Positions 10,735-20,120 of a DNA stretch of 64,000 bases are shown one piece after another. The notes below the pieces were generated by a model. The model worked only from the letters and a program-made list of their open reading frames with translations, searched no databases and was not told where the DNA came from. How positions within the stretch are numbered: position 1 is the stretch's first letter; every line of letters starts with the position of its first letter. The stretch is from Polyodon spathula (lineage: Eukaryota; Chordata; Actinopteri; Acipenseriformes; Polyodontidae): positions 29,003,647 to 29,067,646 of the forward strand of contig NC_054549.1 of assembly GCF_017654505.1 (NCBI RefSeq), written 5' to 3'. A program made the translations under genes and the position numbers.

Positions 10735-11375
10735 CCTTATAGTCAATAAAGAAGCAACATTTTCCATGGAAGTAATCTGGCAATAATTCACAGTATGCTG
10801 TGCTGTTCTCAGAGGCTGGTTCAAATGCAGTTGATTCCTTTGTTTTATTCAAAGAATGGGATAATTTCCTGTATGGACAATGACAAAGGAGGTTTATTCA
10901 CAAAAGTGAGATGGCACAGTGCACTTATTCTGCTGTGCTGCCCCTCTCAGGTTGATTGCTAAAGCCAGTTGTTCCTTCCTTTGTTTTCAAAGAACTGGCA
11001 AATTTTCTATATAGACCCTGAAAAATCAAGCTCTGCGATGGAACAGTGGACTCATTCACCAGTATTCTGTGTTGTTCTCCTTGGAGGACTGGGTTTGAAT
11101 CTGGTTGTCCTTCCTTTATTTTCAAAAAATTGGCTAATTTCCTATAAAGAAAATGAAAAAGCAAGCTTTTCTATGGACGGGAAATGCAGCGGGCTAATTC
11201 CTTTGTGTACTGGGTTAAAATCTGGTAGATTTCTTTAAAAAAAAATTGGTTAATTGACTGTATAGTGAGTGTGAAACACAACTTTTCTGTGGGAGCTAGT
11301 GGTGCAGTGGGATAATCCCATGCTCCTCTCTCATGCTCCTAGAGTGGTTAAAATCCCAATGCCTTACAGTTATGA
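10735..11375 (+). repeat. Degenerate tandem array of about five tRNA-like modules (period about 132 bp)
   Basis: B-box-like blocks recur at 10818 (GGTTCAAATGC), 10950 (GGTTGATTGCT), 11092 (GGTTTGAATCT), 11213 (GGTTAAAATCT) and 11346 (GGTTAAAATCC), spaced 132, 142, 121 and 133 bp. Each is preceded by an A-box-like block (for example GATGGAACAGTGGACTC and AGCTAGTGGTGCAGTGGG). Most are followed by a shared spacer of the type TTCCTTTGTTTTCAAAGAA then TGGCTAATTTCCTATA. Units are clearly diverged. The array looks like old tandem duplication of a tRNA-derived or SINE-head unit between DOCK3 and MANF. Confidence 0.6.
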
Positions 11376-13440
11376 TACAGAGGATTTAAAACAGAATTGC
11401 AAATTATGGCAATGTGTAAAAAAAAATGCAGAAAAACCCAAAAGAATGCCCAAGCATTTTGGAAAGTAGCCAAAAACACTAATTTCATACAGTATATTAA
11501 AAGCAAAAGCCTCAAGAGAAAAAAAAAAGATGTACTGTATTTATAATAAATTATTTATTAGCTGTGGGGACCTGGAGGTCCTGGTATGCTATAAATATAT
11601 GTAAAAATAAATAAATAAATGTTGTCCTGTTCTCATGCATACTCAATAAAGGAGGTCCTTTTTTAAAATTATATAACTAAATTTTGACAAATAATTAAGG
11701 AAATACAGTAGTTATCTTTTTGGGTAAGCTCAGAGACACCTAGATGACTTTTTTTAGCTCCTGGTATCAAGAACTTGCCCAGCCTTGCTTAGCTTAAAAG
11801 ACAAAGGAAGGCTTTAAGCTGTAGGAACAGTGGATTGAAACATGGTTCCAGGAGACTGGGAGGCCAACTAGCTAGCCAAACTACCCCAAGTCTGCCCTGG
11901 TGTACACTAACAATTATCTGACTGCTGCATTAAGAGGGACTGAATTATTAATGATCCACTAAATTCTAGCACAAAGTTCAGAAAAATATGAATATTTTAC
12001 CCGCAGTCTGGGATATTGTTATGCATTGCTTCTGTTTATGACATAGTTTCATCCACTGATATAAACTGCAGTAGATAAGATTTTTGTTTTTAAATTAAAA
12101 AGGCATTTGACAGATTTACTTTTGCAGACAGTAATAGATTAAAAAGTATCACATGCCCTGTTATATGTCATTTTATGGTACACAAATAGCTCTAATTTGA
12201 TTGTCTTAATAGAGGAAAACAGATGTTTCACAAAATAAACACAACAGAGTGTATAATAGTTCACAACAGGGTGTATAACCACCTCAAACAATCAGACTGC
12301 AAACTGTTGTAATTATTCTGGAGAGATACATGGCTAGTCTCAGCAATTACTGTCTCTAATTCCATCAGGAGTCCTGGGCGGGATGTACAGTAAGTCTATT
12401 CTTCAGAATTGTAATTGGAAAACATCAGTAATTTATGCAGCCTTATACAGATGCACTTCCCAAAAAGCTATCAATCAAAGCCTGTCATATTTGCTGTTTT
12501 GTCCATCATGGCTGAGAATGACTTCCAACAGGGAGAAGCAGCTTTTATATAGCTATTACTGAATACCAAGGCCATATATTTGATTTGCATATCAAATTAA
12601 TAACATGTGTAAGGGACAGCCTATGTACATAAAGTGTGTACTACATATCACAGGTCTTACATTTGTTTTGGCCCAACTTATTTCAATTTACTGTAACCAT
12701 ACTTTTGTGAGGTGCAACAACAAAGTCGCTGTTTTGTTCATAGAGTTTGTCCAAATGTAAGAGTTCTCTGTTTTCACGGGCGAAAAATAATGATAAATAC
12801 TGTTATCTTCCAGCTGGAAATTGATTTGGTGATACAGTGTCATCAGTCGTAGAACCGACATAGAGCGTCCTACCAATGAGCTGAAGCAGGAGAATTAAGG
12901 TCGTGGATAGAAAGTTGCAATAGGCGAGGCATAAAAACAATGTTGCAAATGAGTTTGCACACAAAATAATTGACGTCGAATTGTTCTTAAATGTATCAAA
13001 AATTATAAAATATAATTGTCATTATTAATATAAAATATGTTTTGTATACACACGATACATAGAAAATAGCTGTGCTGCATTATTAGCTGAAATATACAAA
13101 ACAAATGTGCACTCTCGTTTTTGTGTTTTACAAAATGACTGGGCGCAAAGAGAAGCAGTGAACATGCCACTAAAGCAAATGAACGTGGAAAATACTAGAA
13201 TACAAATGCAATTTTAGGACTACATCTGAAAGCAATATAAAAAGGTAAAATGATTGAATCCAAAATGAGAACGTGAACCTTGTTTGAAAATATAACCTGT
13301 GTGGGATCACTTTCTCGATTTTGTATTTTCTTTTCAACTTTCAATTTTGCTTTTTTTTGGGGGGGGGGTACACCCAATAAGGATGGCTATTTGACCCACA
13401 TCAACATGGTTTAGCGGTAATGGTTTTCTATTCTAGAAAA
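11376..13440. other. AT-rich DNA between the tandem array and the MANF promoter
   Basis: No gene, RNA gene or complete mobile element recognised. It contains short direct repeats near 12240-12285 (ACAACAGAGTGTATAA / ACAACAGGGTGTATAA) and a TGACGTC element at 12971 that could bind CREB/ATF proteins but is about 830 bp from the MANF start codon. Confidence 0.4.
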
Positions 13441-13802
13441 TAATTTTCTTTCGATTGTAGAACCGCGTCTTTGGTAACGACAACAACATTATATCCAATC
13501 ACCAGGCGCCAACTGGACTCTAGTCCCGGAATTGCGCCGTTGTATCCAATTATAATGCACTGCGTGGCAAGATACTTTTATAAGCCAATGGGAGAACACC
13601 AATGGCAACTTTGAGCCTGGATAGCATCCAATAGCGATGCTTGGTGGGCGGTTTTTTTTTTTTATATGAGGATGGTTCGTTGAATGAGAATAGTGGGTGT
13701 CTGAAAGAAACCGGCAGGAAAGAGGTAGTCATTTACAGAAAGCGTGAATAATTCTAGGCTCGTAATATCACAGAATTATTAATATTGATATTTTATATAA
13801 GA
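13441..13802 (+). promoter_or_regulatory. Putative MANF promoter and 5' leader with five CCAAT boxes
   Basis: CCAAT occurs at 13495, 13546, 13585, 13599 and 13628, all on the plus strand within 140 bp and all within about 310 bp of the MANF ATG. Two pairs have the 9-nt spacing of an ER stress response element (CCAAT-N9-CCACG), but the second half is CCAAC (13509) or CCAAT (13599), so neither is a perfect ERSE. MANF is a known unfolded-protein-response target, which makes NF-Y plus ATF6 control plausible. The transcription start is not visible. Confidence 0.5.
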
Positions 13803-13893
13803 ATGTTGTATATAAGTGGTCTTACGATAGCCTTGGCGCTGGCTCTTATACCAAGCGATAGCGAGGCTAGTTTAAAAGAGGGAGAATGTGAAG
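13803..13893 (+). CDS. MANF: MANF coding exon 1 (signal peptide)
   Basis: ATG at 13803, donor GT at 13894-13895, phase 1 out. Encodes the signal peptide and the start of the mature protein up to GECE. Confidence 0.92.
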
Positions 13894-16102
13894 GTGAGAT
13901 ATTTCTTCTTTATTTTTTTACGGTACTTGTTAACATCGATTGCAGAAGAAAATTAAGTTTAGTTTGTAAATTTCCGCTGTCTGTTTTTAGAAGTGCGCAC
14001 TATGAACTTTATTTTCATTTCTGTCGATTAGCTGGGCACCGTGTGCATTATTTTCAGTAGTTGCGTTTGTAGTGTAGTGAAAAATAAAGTAATCTAACAA
14101 AATATGAATACAAACATTAACAGCCTGTTTAGGCCAAAGTACATTACATTGAGTTAAAGAAAAAAATAAAATAAAACACTGTTGTCTCGTCAGTCTTAAG
14201 CTGAGCTTTTCTGTATGTTATTGTCTGATGTAATTTACCGCTAGTAACTCTTGCCACATAAAATAGCCTGACCCCGTTGTAATTGGTGAAAAGTATAACG
14301 ATTCCTGCGTGTCATGTCACGATAATCGATCTTTTTTGAATGCCGAACGATTACGTTTTAGGGCTTCTATTTTCTTCATTTACAATGTAATGGTGTCACT
14401 GTGTAAATGACCACATCATTGCACTACTGAGAATTTTATTGAGTTTTAAATTTCACAAAAAACAAAACAAGCAGGTAATGACTTTTCAAACTACGGTATT
14501 TAATAGCCTGGCCGTACTGGCACAATGTCAGTGTCTGCCACTTATGTACCAAATGCATAAGGGTAAAGTTAATACTGTTAACAGTATTAAAAGCAGTTTG
14601 CGTAAAGTTGAGTACAGGGTTATGGGTTAGATGCCTTAAAAATGAAACTAAATAATTACTTGTAAATCAGCATGCTGTCAGAGCACCCATACCACGTACC
14701 TACCGGTCCCCCCCCCCCCCCCCCCGATATTGAGTACTAAAACTAAGATTGGATTTAGCCTGTTTCTGTTTAGTTAAACTAATGTCTAGTCTTGTGGTTT
14801 CCTGGAGTAATTCTACAGTACAAACTACCGATCTGTGCTGTAGTTCAGAAACAGATGCATGTGGTGTTTAGGAGATATATGGACGTGTCATCGTTGAGGT
14901 GTTGTAAGACTGGGTTATCAATTGCTAATGTACAGTAGGTTAAAGGTTAGCTGTTCATTTCTTCTCGATGTTTATTGGGAGTGTTATAAATTATGTTCAC
15001 ACAATTCTCTGAAATCGCCAACGATTTGCCTAAACAAAACTTGTCTTCCAATTCCGTTTTACTAAGTGTTTACAAAACACCACTATCTATGTTTTCATTT
15101 TTGGTGTGCCAGTAATTTTGTTAAATCAAGTATTTATTATAAGATATTGTAATATGTATTTGATTCAGTTTATTGAATTGATAAGTGGATTTGTGTAGAA
15201 AAAAGATGACGAGTAAAAAGGAATAAAACTAATACTCCATCCAATTTGTATTAATTTGAATAAAATCAACCTGTATAACAACAATTTAGTCTTTAGGGTG
15301 ATTGTAGTGAGTTCGTGTAGTTGGTGATCATCCTGAACAATACAAACCCCTGGGGGTGATTTTTGAACGAGAAAAAAGTTTGTTTTCATCAGATAGTTGA
15401 CATTGTAAAGGAAACTACTTGTTGGAATAAGAAAATGAGCAGTGTCATGCCACAAGATGGTAAAAGTAGGCAATCTTGAACTCATGCAATTGTACAAACT
15501 AAGCACATCCATTCTCTTTTTTTTTTTAGTGTGTGTCAGTTTTATGGGGAGGTTGTATCAGTCTCTGAAAGACGATGATATCAAATTCACATCTGCAGAC
15601 ATCGAAAAGGCATTGGTGAAAAAATGTAAGGATGCCAAGGGCAAAGAGAACAGACTGGTAAGTGCAAGGAGCGTTTCTTTTTTACTGATCTTTTAAATAT
15701 GTATTGCCTGCTGTTGGTAAAACCACTCCAGTTGTCTGTAATCTCTGTTGCCTATTATGTAAATGCAGTGCTTCCTGTTCACGTGCCTCGTCTATGCTTG
15801 TTATTAACACAGCCCATCATTTTGGATGTTTTTATCCTCGCAAATTTTGCATGTAGTCTGATCTTGATGACCAGTGTATACCACATGTTGTATTTAATGG
15901 AAAAGCCCAACTGTGAATGTGTAGCTATGTAATCTCTTAAGGCAAGCCCCTACTTACATGACATCCCTATTAGTAGAATATAGACGTTACTACTGTTAAG
16001 TGTATAAGCCTTTTGAGCCAAACATGGATATATTTAAATAAAGGCAGGGCTAAGGTGAAAAACAACTATTTGTTTTGTATTCATTTAAACACACAGGGCC
16101 TT

Positions 16103-16150
<48 letters not shown>

Positions 16151-17111
16151 TGCCAACTCGCAGGTAGATTTATCATCATAAAGCTCTGAACTGGTAAAAT
16201 CAAATCCCATTTTTGCATATTTATGTATGCAACATAACTTCAAAAAGCAGCCTTGTGCCACGAAGCACTGACTACTTTCCATTTAGCTGTCAATGCTATA
16301 CTAAGTTTGTCATGGATCTTTTCCTAGTGCTATTACATTGGAGCAACAAGTGATGCGGCCACCAAAACCATCAATGAAGTTACTAAACCCTTGAGTCACC
16401 ATGTTCCTGTGGAAATAATCTGTGAGAAGCTGAAGAAAAAAGACAGCCAGATCTGTGAACTCAGATATGGTAAGAGAAAAATCCTGTTTAAATATTGTCT
16501 ATATTTTTCCTTTCAGCAAAGGGGATATATTGGATGCATAATACTTTTGTGGTGTGTGTTTTTTTTTTTTTTTTATGGCTTGTGTGTGGTTGACATTAAT
16601 GACGTTTTAGAACCCTTGTCATTACTGCAAAATCTTGGGAACAGTTATTGAACATACTGTAAATGTAGATCAAACCACTGGTGTTGGCCGGGGGGGGGGG
16701 GGGGGGGGGGGGGTGTCAACATGTTTTACAATTATATCCAACATTGAATTACAGCCCTCTCCAACAAAAAAGACACTTGAAATTATCTCACATCTTTCAT
16801 TATATAATATTGTGTGGCACAGACACATTTTTGTTCTAATATTGGTCATTGTGATTCTGGAGTACTCGAATACAATTCTTAAATAATCTCCTAAAGGGTT
16901 TCTGCCTTTATCTTCTGTTTAACTAGATAAACAAGTGGACCTGAGCACAGTGGACTTGAAGAAGTTGAAGGTGAAAGATCTAAAGAAGATCTTGGAGGAG
17001 TGGGGAGAATCCTGCAAAGGGTGTGCTGAGAAGTCTGATTTCATCCGCAAAATCAATGAACTCATGCCAAAGTATGCTCCCAATGCAGCCAGTGCAAGGA
17101 CAGATCTCTGA
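13803..17111 (+). CDS. MANF: MANF, mesencephalic astrocyte-derived neurotrophic factor (four coding exons)
   Basis: ER-resident and secreted protein of the CDNF/MANF family that protects against ER stress and supports dopaminergic neurons. Joining 13803-13893, 15530-15657, 16328-16469 and 16927-17111 gives 181 residues, near the usual family length. Residues 1 to about 22 form a hydrophobic signal peptide ([17 protein letters not shown]). The mature protein has an N-terminal saposin-like domain and a C-terminal SAP-like domain. Eight cysteines are present, including the CKGC (CXXC) motif at 150-153. It ends RTDL, the KDEL-like retention signal of the family. The start is the first ATG after an in-frame TAG at 13755. 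CDNF is the alternative, but the KDSQICEL and RTDL segments fit MANF. DOCK3 lies upstream and RBM15B downstream on the same strand, as in human. Confidence 0.95.
14569..14590. repeat. Perfect 22-bp palindrome in MANF intron 1
   Basis: TTAATACTGTTAACAGTATT plus AA is identical to its own reverse complement. It is centred on the HpaI-type GTTAAC. No function is assigned. Confidence 0.85.
14708..14725. repeat. Poly(C) run (18 nt) in MANF intron 1
   Basis: Pure C from 14708 to 14725. Length is likely uncertain in an assembly. Confidence 0.9.
15530..15657 (+). CDS. MANF: MANF coding exon 2
   Basis: Acceptor TTTTTTTAG ends at 15529, donor GT at 15658-15659; phase 1 in, phase 0 out. Encodes [17 protein letters not shown] through KGKENRL of the saposin-like domain, with two of the conserved cysteines. 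Confidence 0.95.
16107..16148. repeat. Poly(A) run (42 nt) in MANF intron 2
   Basis: Pure A, about 180 nt upstream of the exon 3 acceptor. Confidence 0.9.
16328..16469 (+). CDS. MANF: MANF coding exon 3
   Basis: Acceptor CCTAG ends at 16327, donor GT at 16470-16471; phase 0 in, phase 1 out. Encodes [18 protein letters not shown] through [12 protein letters not shown], with three cysteines, one of them in the CYYIG motif. Confidence 0.95.
16690..16713. repeat. Poly(G) run (24 nt) in MANF intron 3
   Basis: Pure G on the plus strand. Could form G-quadruplexes in the pre-mRNA; its length is likely unreliable. Confidence 0.9.
16927..17111 (+). CDS. MANF: MANF coding exon 4 (CXXC and RTDL end)
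   Basis: Acceptor ACTAG ends at 16926. Encodes [19 protein letters not shown], the CKGC motif, [17 protein letters not shown] and the terminal SARTDL; TGA at 17109-17111. Confidence 0.95.
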
Positions 17112-17309
17112 TTCCATTCTTACCCCTGTGGAGCAAAGGCAGATTCTGAGAATATGGACCATCCAACAGAGACTTGTACATTTCCATAGTTTCTTGCTGA
17201 ATGGATATGCTTTTTTTATAATTTATTATGACAGAGGTATCTTCTAGTTTGGGTGGTGAATATTATTAAAAGAACTGGTTCTAAAGTCAAATTTAATCTT
17301 TCCTTTTAC

Positions 17310-17315
17310 AATAAA
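17310..17315 (+). terminator. Candidate MANF polyadenylation signal
   Basis: AATAAA about 200 nt after the MANF stop codon, followed at once by a long T-rich run. It is the first AATAAA downstream of the stop. Confidence 0.6.
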
Positions 17316-17905
17316 AATGTTTTTTTTTTTTTTTTCTTTTTTTTTTTCTTTTTTTTAACATTTAAAACAAAAAGAAACCTGGTAATAAGACCTCTCCTTA
17401 TTGAAGTTCCTAAAACTGTTTTGAGACAACCTGTTGAATGAACATTACTTAAAAAAAAAAAAATAATAATAATAATAATGAATGAGTGGTGTTGTTTTTT
17501 TTTTTTTTTGTTAATTTGACATATTAAATGTTTTACTATTATCATACGTTTAGGAATAAGTCATGGGTAGGGTGTCTCTAGTTATTTTTTATTTCATATA
17601 CTTTAGATTCAATTGCTTTGAGTAAAATTGCAAATCCACTGCAGCTACAACCGCTCATATCATATCTCATAAACTACTTCATCTTGCAGATTCATCTTTT
17701 TAGCATTATTAAATTCATACTCTGTACACAACTCTTCTGTGTTTCTGCTGGTCAAGTTTGATCAAATTAACCATTTTGTGCCAGTGTCAAAGCCTCATAC
17801 TCTGAAAGCATTTGAGGTAATATTTAGTACCAGCTGTATTTTTTACCTTTCTTAGTTTGTGTTACAGAACTCCCTGCAGAGTTTACAAGAAACACGTTAC
17901 AGTGG
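17316..17905. other. AT-rich DNA downstream of MANF
   Basis: Contains T-rich runs, an A-run with (TAA)n at about 17451-17478, and no recognisable gene. Confidence 0.4.
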
Positions 17906-18286
17906 TGTACCTCAATCACAACTGACAAATGTGTTAATAGTAAGATTGATTTAATTTACAGGGTTTCTCTATGAAACAACTAAAAGGGCTTTTAAATCAT
18001 AAGTCTTACTTTTTTCATTTCAAAGCAGAAGCAACTCCTCTTTATTAATGTAAATTGTCATGCAGAATGATTATAATAAAGTGTGGTCAGCATAAATACT
18101 TTATTTTTCATTACAGCTTTAGGTTTAGTCGCTTATTAACATTTGCGATCTTGTTTGTACGTTCTGCTTGTTAATCAAAAATTAAGGCGTGGACAATTTA
18201 AAAGCCCATTTATTGTTTCACAGAAAAACCCTGTAAATTAAATACATTTTACTATTAACATGTTTCTCAGTTGTGAATGAGATACA
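17906..18286. repeat. Foldback element with arms of about 90 bp between MANF and RBM15B
   Basis: The left arm at 17906-17997 is the reverse complement of the right arm at 18196-18286, at about 85% identity by eye. Shared blocks include CACAACTGA, GTTAATAGTAA, TTTAATTTACAGGG and GGGCTTTTAAAT. A weaker pairing continues into the loop (AAGCAGAA blocks). It has the shape of a non-autonomous foldback DNA element. Its arms do not resemble those of the element at 664-1222. Confidence 0.65.
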
Positions 18287-19739
18287 TAACTGAATCAATT
18301 TAATTCTTAAAGAAGTGTAGAAAAGTTGGGGTAAAGAACCGAAAATCAGAAGCCCTAATTATAACCCATTACGGATGATTAAAAATGGAAAGAGATTGCA
18401 ATATGTTTAAAAATATTGTGCCGGACAACACGGTACACAGCAAAGATAAAGTAACATGTGCATTGTGAACTCTGCAGGGTTTGACATGGTGTGTCTTTAA
18501 GTTGGTACACAACTGTATTCTATGATTCAAAAAAGTTGCATTACAGCTGCTTATTCCTAATGGGAAAATTACAAACTACTGTCAATATATATGCTAAAAT
18601 TCAATACATCTTGCCTAATGTCTTGGCTATAGTTGGACGGACTTGGCAGCCAAACTATCCTCTTCCTCCCACAAGTAATATACAATGTCCTGGAAAAGCT
18701 GTTGGGCCACTCCTGCTGGTTTGTGGTGCTTTGAGGGTGGGTCCACTGAGATCACCTGTCTACTTAAATATTATCCATTTACCAGGAATGATGAATTACT
18801 TACTGCCTATTAACCCCACACAGACCCTTTTACAAAATATCTTGGTATTCCTGAATGGCTACTATAATAGTCCTTTCTTTAAAAAAAAAGACAAAATATT
18901 TTAACAAACAAAACATCCTATAAATGTAGTTGCTGACTGTGGCACCCATGCAGAATGACTTGGGTTATTGGTTCTTAATTTTAGCTCAAAATGCTGTAAT
19001 GTGTTGTTCGCCTGCCAATCACAATTGCATTTTACCAAACCAGCCACTCAGAGCAAAACCGCACAACAATGCAGTATTTATTTGTCAAGAGACTAATTGG
19101 CTGCCATTTATATATCTGAACCTTTCACTGGTCTAAGCCTGGGCGTTCAACTAACCAGTACAAATATGATCTGGGATACCATTTGATCTAATTGATATAC
19201 CAATTGCTCTAATTGTGTTTGTACAAATACTTTAGGATATACGTTATATTGTATGTATGTTACCACATGTTCGTGACAACCTTAATGTTAACTATGCTCA
19301 GGTTGAACAAGACACCACCTGAGGAAACGTGTCTGTGGGCTGCTTCACAAATAAGTCTCCACAAAATGCACCCCGTCTGTTCAATAACTCCCCACCTGTT
19401 AAAAAGGAAGGGAATTAATGTGTGTTTCTTTCCTATTGTTATAGAATAAAGGAAACTCCGTCATACCTATTCGAGAAGATGACTATACAAAAATATAAAC
19501 TGTCTTTGAATACATTGTTTTAGTTTTAAATAATCTCTCAATGCTTCACAATATGTGTTGCTTTTAACCTCCCCTTCTAAAATCTGCATTACCTTTCGCC
19601 TCCACTTAACTCGGAACTGTATAACTTTCTCTTCAGGTCCCCAACAACAAATAAGACATCGACAGTAGTCTTGTTTAAAAAATAACTATACTTTGCTATC
19701 ACTTTATCAGAGTGTCAACTTGTTTTAGGTCCATGCAAA
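18287..19739. other. Intergenic DNA between MANF and RBM15B
   Basis: A 137-codon open frame at 18491-18904 has no recognisable domain. No other feature seen. Confidence 0.4.
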
Positions 19740-20120
19740 CTACTTGGTTAAACAAAATATTCCACCTCCACAGTTCTGCCCGCTGCGTTTCTGTTCATCA
19801 CGTGACAATGGTAACCCGTCAGCGTGTGACCTCATCGCCAAATACGCTGCGTAACGTTCACGCAGGTTCCTCCCCTGCCGGAGCGCGCACATTCCTTTTG
19901 TCCAAGATGGCGTCGAAGGTGCAAGCTCTGTGATGCTGTTTTATTTTTAAATTGTTGTTTTATTTTCCTCTGAGTGTGAGTGAGTATATTTTACATCAGC
20001 GCAGGTGTTTTTAACCTAGTCGCCGATTTGCATATTACGTTTTAAGGATATTGCAACAGGGAGCGGAGTAAACGAGGGTTTTTGGAGGAGACACAAAAAA
20101 AGTTTGAGCATAATTAAATA
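19740..20120 (+). promoter_or_regulatory. RBM15B promoter and 5' leader
   Basis: CpG content rises sharply here. TCACGTGA, a perfect palindromic E-box of the USF/TFE type, lies at 19798-19805. CAAGATGGCG at 19903-19912 is a close match to the YY1 element often found just downstream of TATA-less start sites. There is no TATA box at a fitting distance. An in-frame TAA lies at 20115-20117, just before the RBM15B ATG. The start of transcription is therefore probably near 19880-19905, giving a leader of about 220-240 nt if unspliced. Confidence 0.6.
19907..19933 (+). CDS. Possible upstream ORF in the RBM15B leader (8 aa)
   Basis: The ATG inside the YY1-type element has a strong context (AAG before, G after) and reads MASKVQAL then TGA. 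If transcription begins 5' of 19907, ribosomes would meet it before the RBM15B ATG at 20121. Confidence 0.35.
   Translation: MASKVQAL

Noticed and set aside
18491..18904. 137-codon open frame between MANF and RBM15B
   Set aside because: No domain, no splice or promoter context, ends in a lysine run from an A-rich stretch. Most likely chance.
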